64,000 nt of DNA from Cyclobacteriaceae bacterium (GTDB lineage Bacteria > Bacteroidota > Bacteroidia > Cytophagales > Cyclobacteriaceae), in assembly GCA_022841475.1 (NCBI GenBank), contig JALHRJ010000004.1, positions 68,673 through 132,672 of the forward strand, in the 5' to 3' direction. A program made the translations under genes and the position numbers. This document shows positions 1 through 8,130 of the stretch, in pieces (within the stretch, counting starts at the first letter, position 1; every line of letters starts with the position of its first letter). Below the pieces are notes generated by a model that saw only the letters and a program-made list of their open reading frames with translations, did not search any database and was not told the origin of the DNA.

Positions 1-320
1 TTACTAAAAAATGTTTTTTCACCTTGCAGGTAGTTTAAGAAATCGCGATTACCATGAATAGTTGGCAAGGGCAAATCTAATATGCGCAACAAGTCTTCTT
101 TGCTGTCTTTAAACTTGGGATTGAATTGTTTAACTTTTTCAAATACTGTATCCGTGAAAAAGCGACTCGCATTCTTTGCCTTCTCGCGTGGTGACGCTGC
201 GGTATTGTCAAAACCCCTGCGGCTTGCTGCTTCACTTTGCGAAACAATATGCCAGCCGATTTCACTCGCATATTTTAATATGCGGGCTTGAACGCTTTTA
301 TGTTCGGTTGGCTTAGCCAT
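1..320 (-). CDS. hsdR: Type I restriction endonuclease subunit R, N-terminal part (HsdR)
   Basis: The frame starts at the ATG at 320 and runs off the left edge without a stop, giving about 106 residues. The start MAKPTEHKSVQARILKYA followed by IGWHIVSQSEAASRRGFD matches the N-terminus typical of HsdR, the subunit that translocates and cuts DNA in type I complexes; this is recognition from family knowledge. The nuclease and helicase motifs lie outside the window. It is last in a leftward operon behind hsdM, hsdS and an accessory gene, 22 nt after the latter. Completeness cannot be judged. Confidence 0.82.
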   Translation of the reverse strand, partial: MAKPTEHKSVQARILKYASEIGWHIVSQSEAASRRGFDNTAASPREKAKNASRFFTDTVFEKVKQFNPKFKDSKEDLLRILDLPLPTIHGNRDFLNYLQGEKTFFS

Positions 321-342
321 TAGTTAGTTACTAACATCAAAA

Positions 343-1395
343 TTAAGACTCAAGCATTATTTTTATTTCATTTTCGACAACCCCAAGTTCTCTCGCCTTT
401 TCTTCAATATATTCGGTTAAATAAGTCAATAACTCACATTCCAAAACACCTCCTACTTTAAAAAGATCCTTCATATTAACATAGCTAAGCCCTTCTTCAT
501 TAGACAAAGCAAATACATTTACAAAGGGTCTTTCAATACAACCTTTTACATCAGTTGCCCTAAAAGCTTCGTTTGGCCAATAAGGTAGTGTTTTGACAGA
601 GCTAAAATATTCATTCAATCCAAACATTTTATTTAGTTCAGCTAAGATGGTCCTTGAATTAGTGATATTTTCGTATAAGACACTAGAGGTATATGCTATT
701 CTTAATTCATTCAGTGCAGTGCTCAGATTATTTAGCTTTAAAATAAAAAGCTGAAGCGTAAGCAATTCTCCAAGCCCCTCATAATTCTTTTCCTCCAATG
801 CCTTGATCATGTCCTGAATTATATAACATTCATCATGGATCGCCTTTACTATTATTGCATTTGCTTTAAGCTTTTCCACTTCCTCCTCATTCCGGAAGCG
901 CTGCTTTTGCTGAAGATAACTTAATACAGGGGAATCATACTTGTTAGTAGTCAGTACCTCATTAATACTTTTATGTAATTCAATTTTAAATTTCTCATAA
1001 TTACCCGGCTGTTCTGTTGTTTTCTGTGAATAATTGTAACCCACTGTCAAGTAATCTCTCAAGTCAGAAGGAAGATTATTTAAATTTTGAGAAATAATAA
1101 TTGTTCCTCTCTTAAGGGAATGTCTTACACCCAGCTCATACATTACATTATGGTTTAAGCCTGTTAGATCGGCAATAACCAAATCAGCAGTATTCAAATT
1201 ATTCACAATGCCTGAAACTATCGAGCCGATTTTACTGCTAAATCTTTCCACTCTTTCAAAGTATTTTTTTCCGTTGACCTCATATTCCTCAATAGCCTTT
1301 TTTAAAATATGTAAATAGATATAATCCAAATCCTCCTGAGCAAGGGTCTCAGTTTTAGAAAATGGCATTAATATAAAGCAGCTTTTATATTCCAT
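343..1395 (-). CDS. TIR/nucleoside 2-deoxyribosyltransferase-like protein embedded in the type I R-M operon
   Basis: A 350-residue protein. Residues about 5-135 form a Rossmann-like domain: FILMPFS at the N-terminus, then a block reading ADLVIADLTGLNHNVMYELG followed by a strand IIIS. This block is typical of TIR-like and nucleoside 2-deoxyribosyltransferase-like domains, many of which bind or cleave nucleotides in defence systems (family knowledge). The remaining ~215 residues are mostly helical and not recognised. The gene starts 5 nt after hsdS and ends 22 nt before hsdR, so it is surely co-transcribed with them. A role as nucleotide-sensing effector or backup to restriction is inferred from domain and position. 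It could instead be a dormant regulator of HsdR. Confidence 0.6.
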   Translation of the reverse strand: MEYKSCFILMPFSKTETLAQEDLDYIYLHILKKAIEEYEVNGKKYFERVERFSSKIGSIVSGIVNNLNTADLVIADLTGLNHNVMYELGVRHSLKRGTIIISQNLNNLPSDLRDYLTVGYNYSQKTTEQPGNYEKFKIELHKSINEVLTTNKYDSPVLSYLQQKQRFRNEEEVEKLKANAIIVKAIHDECYIIQDMIKALEEKNYEGLGELLTLQLFILKLNNLSTALNELRIAYTSSVLYENITNSRTILAELNKMFGLNEYFSSVKTLPYWPNEAFRATDVKGCIERPFVNVFALSNEEGLSYVNMKDLFKVGGVLECELLTYLTEYIEEKARELGVVENEIKIMLES

Positions 1396-1400
1396 GGTCG

Positions 1401-2714
1401 TTAGTCTTCTGCCGCCATCCTCAATGGCATTTCCTTAATTTTATATTCCTTGTTCAATGCTTTAAATTCAATTTCATTCACCCTTCTTTCGCCTGTCATC
1501 AATTCATGCAACAGGGTTTTGAAAAGGTTGGAAAGGGTTTGTTTTTTCTGCTCATATATTTCAATCTTGCATTCCAATAAGCCTAATGTATTTGATATTT
1601 CAATTTGCTCCTTAGGTTGCGGTTTGAGTAGAAACAGAGACTTCATTTCATTTGATGATAAATTAGCCTGCTTTGTTCCCTTAGCAGTTTTGTAAAGCCT
1701 GTTAAGAAATACTCTTGAAAGAAAGTATTGCTTCAAATAATCCTTGTTTATTGTATCATCAATTATTTCAAACTTAGCTATTCGCTGATTTAGTAAAAGC
1801 GTTTTATTTGTTTTAGGGACTTTTACAGTGAAGCCGTAATCTTCTTTCCCCATTGTTCCAGTCAGTGACATAATCAAATCACCCTCGCTAAGCACATAGT
1901 TTGAAAACTCTTTGGGATAATTATCTGGATAAAAAATGGGCGCTCTTTTTAAATCCAATTTATTTTGATAGAGATTACCCATTCGAACTAACTGAGTGTT
2001 TGAGTCGGGAATGCCTTCTTCACTTTTGAATGCAAATCCTCCTTTTATTTTAACCGCATTTCCCAATTTCACCACCTCCCAACTTTCCGGTACTAATCCA
2101 ATTTCAGTTTGCTTTTGTTTTTCATCTTTTGTGCCTTCGGTAAAAAGTTTTTGCATCAAGGCTTTTTTGAGTTCGGTTGTATGCTGTATTAGTTTGCCTT
2201 GTTGCTCTAGGGCTTTTTGCACAGTGCTTAATACATAAGCGATTTTGCGTTGTTCTAGGAGCGGAGGGAGAAGTATTTTTTGTGACTTTAAATCAGAGTC
2301 CCGGATTGCAGGGTAGCTCGCACCTCTTTGAAGTTTCTCAATTCTTTCCATGAAATAATCTGGAAGCATTGAGAAGTAAAGAAACAAGGGGTCAACTTGT
2401 GTTTTATCAGCCTTTAACACACAGTATCCTGTGCTGCATATTTGTCCATCAAGTTCATTTGGAATAAAGGCAATTCTTTTTAGTGTAGGCCTTACTGTTG
2501 CAAAAAGTATGTCTTCCGATTGAATTAATTTTCTTGCTCTGCTTGGAGCTTCTTTTCCGGTCAAATAGTTCGGTTCTTCAATTTTGAAGAGCGTATTCGA
2601 AACACTTGAAACATCAACATAATAGAAATGCTTGTCAGGTTCCTTTGTTGGGTCTTTCAGTTTTGTTTTAAGTACAACCTTATCTATCTCAATATTTCTC
2701 CAGCTCTCCATCAT
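1401..2714 (-). CDS. hsdS: Type I restriction-modification specificity subunit S (HsdS)
   Basis: A 437-residue protein of standard HsdS length with two target-recognition domains. The first half (about 5-190) ends in a conserved helix with QRKIAYVLSTVQKALEQQ. The second half begins near residue 215 with the hallmark ESWEVVKLGNAVKIKGG and ends in a matching helix with EQIEISNTLGLLECKIE. The helices form the spacer between recognition domains and set the gap in the DNA target. HsdS directs both methylation and cleavage. Its ATG overlaps the hsdM stop by 4 nt, implying translational coupling. The target sequence cannot be predicted from sequence alone. Confidence 0.93.
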   Translation of the reverse strand: MMESWRNIEIDKVVLKTKLKDPTKEPDKHFYYVDVSSVSNTLFKIEEPNYLTGKEAPSRARKLIQSEDILFATVRPTLKRIAFIPNELDGQICSTGYCVLKADKTQVDPLFLYFSMLPDYFMERIEKLQRGASYPAIRDSDLKSQKILLPPLLEQRKIAYVLSTVQKALEQQGKLIQHTTELKKALMQKLFTEGTKDEKQKQTEIGLVPESWEVVKLGNAVKIKGGFAFKSEEGIPDSNTQLVRMGNLYQNKLDLKRAPIFYPDNYPKEFSNYVLSEGDLIMSLTGTMGKEDYGFTVKVPKTNKTLLLNQRIAKFEIIDDTINKDYLKQYFLSRVFLNRLYKTAKGTKQANLSSNEMKSLFLLKPQPKEQIEISNTLGLLECKIEIYEQKKQTLSNLFKTLLHELMTGERRVNEIEFKALNKEYKIKEMPLRMAAED

Positions 2715-4306
2715 ATCCCCAACTTTTCAAATATGGTTTTCAATTCCGAGTCAATGTTAATAGATTCTTCCTCCAAAGCCTTTAACTCTTCAATCAGTTC
2801 ACCAATTGGGCGGTAAGTTTCTGCATCTGTAATCTGTATGTAGCGGCTGGGAGAGATGTTGTAGTCATTTTTTACTATCTCATCCTTATTTACGAGTCGT
2901 GCGAATTTATCTTCCTCCTTAAATGACTTGTAATAGTTAGCAATCTTATCAATACCTGTTTCAGTGATATAGTTTTTCGGGTCGCCTTTTTCAAATTCTT
3001 TGCCTGCGTGTAACAAATACACTTTGCCTTTGTGCTTTTTGGTTTTGTTAATGAAGATAACAATGCCCGGTGCAGAGGTATTGTAAAACAGGTTTTCAGG
3101 CAAATAGATTACACCTTCAATCAGGTCATTGTCCACAAACCATTTGCGGCAATCTTTTTCTTTGTTGTTGCCTTGGTTGCCACTGCCTCGGCTGGCTGCT
3201 CCTGTGTCGAGAATTACGGCTGCTTGTCCTTTATCATTTAAGCTGCTCAATACATGCTGCATCCAACCCCAATCTATTTTGCCACCACAACTACCAGCAG
3301 GGAAGCGCTCCATTTCATCATTGATAAAAAAATCATCGCTGATGTAGGATAGGCTGTCTTTGCCTTGGTTCCACATTGGGTTGGCTACAATGCGGTCGAA
3401 CGTTTTGAGTTTGTTCCGGTTTTTAAACTTGGGGCTTTTGAGTGTATCGCCAATTTCAATTTCGCCTTCCATGTCATGGATAACCATGTTCATTTTACTC
3501 ATGGCCCACGTGGCGGGAGTAAATTCTTGTCCGTAAAGTTTTAGCGGTGCATACTTGGTTTTGGATTTCAATTTCATCTTTTCTTCCATCACCAACTCGC
3601 ACTTCACTAAAAGTCCGCCACTGCCACAACAGGGGTCGTAGATTTCCATGCCCGGCTCGGCATCCATAATTTTTGCCATGATGAAACCCACTTCGGCAGG
3701 CGTATAGAATTCCCCTGCGCTTTGTCCGCTGCCTTCTGCAAACTTTCTTATCAGATACTCATAGCTTCTTCCAATAATATCGGCCTCAACATCTTTTAAG
3801 CCTAAACGCTTCTCGGCAATTTTCTCGATGAGTTTACTCAGACGGTCATCATCAATGTCGCGCTGTCCGTGCGTGGTGGCGTTAAAATCAATGCGGTCAA
3901 TAATTCCCTGAAGGCTTGTGTTTTCTTTTGCCACCGAACGCAAAATGTTGGTAAGCTCCTGACCAATTTTAGTACTCAATGTTCTGATTACATCCCAGGT
4001 CGTTTCCTTTTCAGGGTCTTTGGGGATGATGGGCATGTAAAAGCGAACGAGGGATTTGTCGCGCTTCACCATTGTGAGGGCGAAGGTTCTTGTCTTCTTT
4101 GTTTTCTCAGCAATGCGGTCTATCTCATCGTCAAAAACATCGCACAAACGCTTTACGAATATGAGGGGTAAAATATAGTCTTTGTATTTAGCTGCATCGG
4201 CAGCACCGCGTATGCTACAAGCGGCATCCCAAATCCATGATTCCATGGATTTTACGCTTGTCCGTCCTTTTGGCGGATTCTCTCCGTTTCCGTTTTGTTT
4301 GGCCAT
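2711..4306 (-). CDS. hsdM: Type I restriction-modification DNA methyltransferase subunit M (HsdM)
   Basis: A 531-residue N6-adenine methyltransferase. The N-terminal HsdM domain (about 20-160) contains WIWDAACSIRGAADAAKYKD. The SAM-binding motif YDPCCGSGG follows near residue 215. Motif IV reads ANPMWN rather than the commoner NPPF/Y; I believe this variant is known in type I M subunits, so I do not treat it as inactivating. The protein modifies host DNA with HsdS and completes the nuclease with HsdR. The first residues are unusual: NPPKGRT at residues 10-16 is encoded by a 21-bp palindromic repeat found elsewhere in the window. It is the third gene of the leftward cluster, 41 nt after the 235-residue unknown gene. 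Confidence 0.94.
   Translation of the reverse strand: MAKQNGNGENPPKGRTSVKSMESWIWDAACSIRGAADAAKYKDYILPLIFVKRLCDVFDDEIDRIAEKTKKTRTFALTMVKRDKSLVRFYMPIIPKDPEKETTWDVIRTLSTKIGQELTNILRSVAKENTSLQGIIDRIDFNATTHGQRDIDDDRLSKLIEKIAEKRLGLKDVEADIIGRSYEYLIRKFAEGSGQSAGEFYTPAEVGFIMAKIMDAEPGMEIYDPCCGSGGLLVKCELVMEEKMKLKSKTKYAPLKLYGQEFTPATWAMSKMNMVIHDMEGEIEIGDTLKSPKFKNRNKLKTFDRIVANPMWNQGKDSLSYISDDFFINDEMERFPAGSCGGKIDWGWMQHVLSSLNDKGQAAVILDTGAASRGSGNQGNNKEKDCRKWFVDNDLIEGVIYLPENLFYNTSAPGIVIFINKTKKHKGKVYLLHAGKEFEKGDPKNYITETGIDKIANYYKSFKEEDKFARLVNKDEIVKNDYNISPSRYIQITDAETYRPIGELIEELKALEEESINIDSELKTIFEKLGI
4258..4278. repeat. Copy of the 20/21-bp CTTGTCCG...GGCGGA palindromic element inside hsdM
   Basis: On the plus strand this stretch begins CTTGTCCG, continues TCCTTTT and ends GGCGGA. 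It matches the 20-bp element at 48536-48555 with one extra base. Being 21 bp it keeps the hsdM frame and adds seven residues (NPPKGRT plus flank) to the poorly conserved N-terminus. Confidence 0.55.
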
Positions 4307-4346
4307 TTATTCTGAATCTTCCTTTATATTACATTAATCGCCTAAG

Positions 4347-5054
4347 TTAAGACTTAATGGCTTCTTTGGCTTCATATTCATCCTTGAAAAGTGCGAGGCC
4401 TACCGTTTCCAGCAAAGGAGGTAGTTTCCACAATCCTTTTTTATAAAAATACTTATCAATAAATATTGAAAATGGAATGAGTTTATACATTCGCATTTGT
4501 TTGTATTCTTCTAAATACATGTCATACTCCTTTTGAGATTTAAAATTTCGCTTTTTTTCCTTCACTAATTTTTTGTTTTGTAGATAGAGATTCAACATTT
4601 CATGTAATGGAATGCTAGTGCATAGTCCGACCTGATTGTAGATAAGGGAATCTATGTTTACTACTGATAACGGCTTAACATGATAAATAAAAAGCCCTTC
4701 TTCTGCTAACTCTAATAAAGCATCCTGAAACCAAAAATCAATAAGTTCATTGAAGCCAGGAGTATCATATTGATGGTCATGAGTAAGTAATACCGGATAA
4801 ATGAAAACTTCTTTGTAATGATAATCAGTATCAGCAGAAAATTCTTTTTTTAGAATTCTCCGAATGCTGTTTATCAATTGCAAAACTGCTTTGGGCTTTA
4901 TCTTGCCGTCAGGCAATCTCCTTCCGCGCGGAGTCACGCCTCGGACTCCGCGAGTTAGTACTGCGAAATTAAACTTGCGTGCTTTGATTTCGGTCAAGTT
5001 GGCAAAGACTCCGCTGCGAATTAAGCTATCTCCCAAATTTTGTAAAGTAGTCAT
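4347..5054 (-). CDS. Unknown protein upstream of hsdM, carrying an embedded palindromic repeat
   Basis: A 235-residue soluble protein that I do not recognise. It has no signal peptide or membrane segment, and the middle is rich in Lys, Tyr and Leu. Residues about 30-52 (VLTRGVRG...RRLPDGKIKP) are basic and Gly-rich, unlike the rest; they are encoded by a GC-rich hairpin region at 4906-4955 that resembles repeats at 63.1 kb, so a repeat has probably inserted here in frame. Its start overlaps the end of the 166-residue membrane gene by 29 nt and it ends 41 nt before hsdM, so it may belong to the R-M transcript. A defence role is only guilt by association. Confidence 0.55.
   Translation of the reverse strand: MTTLQNLGDSLIRSGVFANLTEIKARKFNFAVLTRGVRGVTPRGRRLPDGKIKPKAVLQLINSIRRILKKEFSADTDYHYKEVFIYPVLLTHDHQYDTPGFNELIDFWFQDALLELAEEGLFIYHVKPLSVVNIDSLIYNQVGLCTSIPLHEMLNLYLQNKKLVKEKKRNFKSQKEYDMYLEEYKQMRMYKLIPFSIFIDKYFYKKGLWKLPPLLETVGLALFKDEYEAKEAIKS
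4927..4952. repeat. REP-like hairpin, CGCGGAGTC family, inside a coding region
   Basis: The inverted repeat CGCGGAGTC / GACTCCGCG has 9-bp arms and an 8-nt loop. It shares the pattern CGCrGAGTCAC...GGACTCyGCG with hairpins at 63082-63160. It lies within the 235-residue unknown gene. Confidence 0.6.
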
Positions 5055-5526
5055 TGATTGACTTACCAGGATTACTTCTTAACCAGTCTTGGAGATTGGG
5101 TTTAGTCGACACTTCAATTGTTTCTCGTCCGGATGTATTTAAATCAGATGTCTTTTGAGTAATGTTAACTACAAATTGATTTGGGTTTGCTTGATTGTGT
5201 CTATTCCACATGGCAAGTTGTCTCTTGGAATCTTCTTCAATTTCTTGGTTATAGCTTAATACACTTATAGTTGCCCAAATAATATTAATCAACCAAAATG
5301 TCACCGCAAAAATAATTAGCAGTCCAAAAGACCATCCAAATAAGAGTGAGTTTTCTTGAAAAAGTCCAACAAGTGCAAGTAAGACAAGAATTATTGGTGT
5401 AAAAGTCATTATAAGTCCACCTGTAACACTTGCGTAGAATAGTCCGATAGGGCCAAATAGAAAAGTCAGAAGTATTGCAATTCCTACACTTTTAGTTGAT
5501 TTCGTAACTAAGAATGGTGTCGTCAT
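5026..5526 (-). CDS. Small membrane protein, function unknown
   Basis: A 166-residue protein when started at the ATG at 5526; a TTG two codons upstream is less likely. Three hydrophobic stretches (about 14-32, 39-57 and 62-87) suggest two or three transmembrane helices. The first contains FLFGPIGLFYA, a pattern seen in small bacterial membrane proteins of unknown role. The C-terminal ~75 residues are hydrophilic and end in a helix with LQDWLRSNPGKSINDYFTKFG. The gene overlaps the next downstream gene by 29 nt, so the two are probably expressed together ahead of hsdM. No function can be assigned. Confidence 0.6.
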   Translation of the reverse strand: MTTPFLVTKSTKSVGIAILLTFLFGPIGLFYASVTGGLIMTFTPIILVLLALVGLFQENSLLFGWSFGLLIIFAVTFWLINIIWATISVLSYNQEIEEDSKRQLAMWNRHNQANPNQFVVNITQKTSDLNTSGRETIEVSTKPNLQDWLRSNPGKSINDYFTKFGR

Positions 5527-5748
5527 GTCCAAATATATTTCGAGTTCTCATGTTGTCCAACAAAATAACCCGATAACAATTGTGCTTAGGTATTGCCTAT
5601 TTCCTTATTGTAATCTAAGGTAGAGCTATACAACAAATTATCCAACGGATAATGATAAGGCTGCGCCTTATAGTCTTGGTTTGCATAGCCCGGCAGGTTT
5701 GGAAAAATGGGCTTGATCCCATCGGATCTTTAATAAGCGCAATCCCTG
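5527..5748. other. Intergenic, AT-rich with one small hairpin
   Basis: No convincing gene. One short inverted repeat (ATAAGGC-TGC-GCCTTAT, 5655-5671) is present. It probably includes the promoter of the leftward cluster, but no clear TAnnTTTG box could be fixed. Confidence 0.5.
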
Positions 5749-6021
5749 GTCTCGCCCAGGTTTATTATCGTACTCTCCACGTTTAGTCTTGCACTCCCCA
5801 CGTTTAGTCTCGTACTCCCCGGGTTTAGTCTCTCACTCCCCAAGCCTGGTATTGTACTCCCCGCGTTTAGTCTTGCACTCTCCGGGTTTAATATCGAACT
5901 CCCCATGTTTAGCCTTGCACTCTCCGGCTTTAGTATAGCACTCCCCATGTTTAGTATAGTACTCTCCACCTTTAATCTTGTACTCCCCGGGTTTAGTCTT
6001 GCACTCCCCAGCCTGTAAGGT
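5749..6021. repeat. 21-bp minisatellite, about 12-13 imperfect units
   Basis: Units begin at 5770, 5791, 5812 and every 21 bp to 6001, with a degenerate unit before the first. Each carries a core like ACTCCCC plus a GTTTAGT-like half. Because 21 is a multiple of three, two minus-strand frames stay open through the array and would encode heptads such as GECKTKR or GSTRLNV. No credible start or conserved flank supports translation, so I call it a repeat. It lies about 320 bp upstream of the gene at 6337. Confidence 0.85.
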
Positions 6022-6336
6022 CAGCCTGTTCGGTGGCAACCGATAAAAATTTCAGTAAAGGGAGTGGGAGCGTAGTGATTTTTACAAAAGAAGAAAGTTG
6101 TTTTTATCGCCCAGCAGAATGGTAACGCGACAAACATTTTTTGAAGTAGCTAGGTGATGTAACGGCCTGTATATTCCCGTGCAAGCGAACAGAAAAAATG
6201 AAAGACCAAAAACGTTTTGCCTATGAAAGCGTTGTCGTTTTTCAAAATATTTATATTTCATAAACACGATAAAAAAACACAACGGTGTACGAGCGGCTGC
6301 GTTGAAATTCACAAGCTCACAATAAAGAGCGCATTT
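6022..6336. other. Intergenic leader region upstream of the 237-residue gene
   Basis: An AT-rich stretch of about 315 bp with runs of A and T and no recognisable domain in any short frame. The plus-strand frame stays open from 6217, but the added residues look unlike a protein, so the downstream ATG at 6337 is preferred. Confidence 0.45.
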
Positions 6337-7050
6337 ATGAAAAATGGTAATGTTAACCAGGTTGCAGCCTTCGGGAAGCTCGTAGGCATCTGCAACGATC
6401 TTGGTGCCCGTTACAACCCAAGCAAGGCAGCACTTACGCCCACTGCCTTAGCCACCTTGCTTGAACAGGCACAGCAGAGTTTAGAGGCAGTGAACGTTGC
6501 CCGTGTAAACTACGTGTTGGCGATCAACAGCCGGCAGGATCTTTACGCGGGAGTTTACAAACTGGCAGCACGCATCGTTCGTGCATTGCAGGCATCAGAA
6601 AGTTCGACCGAACACATTCTCGATGCCCGCATGATCAGACGAAAGCTGGCCCCGCAACCCACGGTGAGAAAGGGTAAAGTTGTGAATACAGGTGCGGAAA
6701 ATCCTGCTTCATCGCCTGGCCGCCTCTCGTACATGGATTACGCAGGTCGGGCGGAAGCCTTCGCCAACCTTGTGCAGTTAGTCGAGCGGATACCTTCGTA
6801 TGCACCCAATGAAACCGACCTGCAACTGGCCACCTTAAAAAAGATGGTTGCTGACTTGCGAAATGCATCGCTGGCCGTAGCACGCACTGCCAATGCATTG
6901 GCTAATGCCCGCATACAACGCAACAGCTACCTGATTGGAAAGGGTGGTTTGTTTGAAACCGGGAATGCAGTGAAGGATTATATCCGATCTGTGTTTGGGG
7001 TAACGAGTGAACCCGCTAAAGAATTAAGCAAACTTCGATTGGCAGCCTAA
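6337..7050 (+). CDS. Unknown Ala-rich helical protein
   Basis: A 237-residue protein starting at MKNGNVNQVAAFGKL; the extended frame back to 6217 has low-quality sequence. It is Ala- and Asn-rich, predicted all-helical, and has two related halves. The first (about 8-95) reads FGKLVGICNDLGARYNPSKAALTPTALATLL and the second (about 135-220) reads AEAFANLVQLVERIPSYAPNETDLQLATL. This suggests an internally duplicated helical bundle, and I know of similar unnamed proteins in Bacteroidota. It has no signal peptide and no catalytic motif. A strong terminator follows at 7082, so it is probably monocistronic. Confidence 0.7.
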   Translation: MKNGNVNQVAAFGKLVGICNDLGARYNPSKAALTPTALATLLEQAQQSLEAVNVARVNYVLAINSRQDLYAGVYKLAARIVRALQASESSTEHILDARMIRRKLAPQPTVRKGKVVNTGAENPASSPGRLSYMDYAGRAEAFANLVQLVERIPSYAPNETDLQLATLKKMVADLRNASLAVARTANALANARIQRNSYLIGKGGLFETGNAVKDYIRSVFGVTSEPAKELSKLRLAA

Positions 7051-7081
7051 AACCCATGTGACATGACTTGTTTTGTTAGTT

Positions 7082-7123
7082 AAACCTCCGGTTGTGATAA
7101 ACGATCGGAGGTTTCATTTTTTT
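7082..7123 (+). terminator. Rho-independent terminator after the 237-residue gene
   Basis: The perfect inverted repeat AAACCTCCG (7082-7090) / CGGAGGTTT (7106-7114) has a 15-nt loop and is followed by a run of seven T. Confidence 0.85.
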
Positions 7124-7163
7124 GAAGCTATTACGCCTGAGCTCTACATTATTAACAACCCGA

Positions 7164-8012
7164 TCAATAGTCCCCCAACGTTTCCTCCAACTGAGCCAAT
7201 GCCTTCTTTAGTTCTTCATCATTGGGAGCCACGCCATGCCATTTGTGCGAGCCCATCATGTAATCCACTCCAAATCCCATTTCGGTTGTCATTAGGTTCA
7301 TGACGGGCTTACCCTGCGTCAATAATCTTTTCGCGTTTTCCAGACCCGACAGCACGTCTGCTAGTTTGTTGCCATTAAATTCCTGTACTGTCCAGCCGAA
7401 TGATTCCCACTTGGCTTTTAAATTCAGGAGGGAAAGTATTTTATCTACAGGGCCATCGATTTGCTGACCGTTGTAGTCAATGGTGGCAATAATATTATTC
7501 ATTTTATTGTGAGCCGCATACATCGCTGCTTCCCACACCTGGCCTTCCTGTTGTTCACCATCACCCATCAGTACGTATACCAGATTGTTGTCGCCATTTA
7601 ATCTCTTTGCTTGTGCAGCCCCAATGGCTACCGATAATCCCTGACCTAAGGACCCGGAGGCAACCCGGATACCGGGTAAGTGTTCATGCGTAGCAGGGTG
7701 GCCTTGAAGCCGTGTATTTAAAAAACGAAAGGTGGACAATTCTTTCGCATCAAAGTAGCCGGCACGTGCGAGGGTTGCATACCAAACCGGGGAGATATGA
7801 CCATTCGAAAGAAAGAAGAGGTCCTCACCTTTACCATCCATGTTGAATTTTGGGTTGTGCTTCAGAATATGGAAATATAAAGCCACGAAAAAGTCCGTGC
7901 ACCCCAATGAACCGCCAGGATGACCGCTCTGGCATGCATGCACCATGCGAACGATATCTCTGCGTATTTGACTACTTAGTTTCTTTAATTGGGCTAAATC
8001 GGGTTGTGCCAT
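7164..8012 (-). CDS. tktA: Transketolase, N-terminal (TPP-binding) subunit
   Basis: A 282-residue protein equal to the thiamine-diphosphate-binding half of transketolase, which moves two-carbon units in the non-oxidative pentose phosphate pathway. Visible motifs are CQSGHPGGSLG near residue 28, SNGHISP near 70, SGSLGQGLSVAIGAA near 119, and the TPP/Mg motif GDGEQQEGQVWEA near 150, with a following IDYNGQQ. Many bacteria split the enzyme into two adjacent genes. Here neither neighbour is the C-terminal half (pyrimidine and NADP-type domains), so the partner must lie outside the window. Gene order is bcp then this gene on the same strand, with a terminator between. Confidence 0.93.
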   Translation of the reverse strand: MAQPDLAQLKKLSSQIRRDIVRMVHACQSGHPGGSLGCTDFFVALYFHILKHNPKFNMDGKGEDLFFLSNGHISPVWYATLARAGYFDAKELSTFRFLNTRLQGHPATHEHLPGIRVASGSLGQGLSVAIGAAQAKRLNGDNNLVYVLMGDGEQQEGQVWEAAMYAAHNKMNNIIATIDYNGQQIDGPVDKILSLLNLKAKWESFGWTVQEFNGNKLADVLSGLENAKRLLTQGKPVMNLMTTEMGFGVDYMMGSHKWHGVAPNDEELKKALAQLEETLGDY

Positions 8013-8080
8013 GAAGCTGAAAATTTGCCCGAATATAACCAGACATTCGAGGATATTAAAACTCCTTGAAGGTAGATAAA

Positions 8081-8107
8081 AACAAAAGCCCGACTTGAAA
8101 TCGGGCT
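8081..8107 (-). terminator. Rho-independent terminator after bcp
   Basis: The inverted repeat AGCCCGA / TCGGGCT (8087-8093, 8101-8107) is followed on the minus strand by a T-rich tract (TTTTGTTT). It lies 24 nt past the bcp stop. Confidence 0.75.
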
Positions 8108-8130
8108 AGCACTTTCTTCCTATCACGAAT

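Noticed and set aside
3360..3420. HsdM inactivated by the NPMW motif instead of NPPF/Y
   Set aside because: I believe NPMW occurs in other type I M subunits; the rest of the catalytic domain is standard.
5730..6039. Protein-coding genes for heptad-repeat peptides on the minus strand
   Set aside because: Open frames arise automatically from a 21-bp period; starts are weak or non-ATG and there is no flanking conserved domain.
7164..8012. Truncated transketolase pseudogene
   Set aside because: The length and end fit the N-terminal subunit of split transketolases, which is a normal form; only the partner is out of view.
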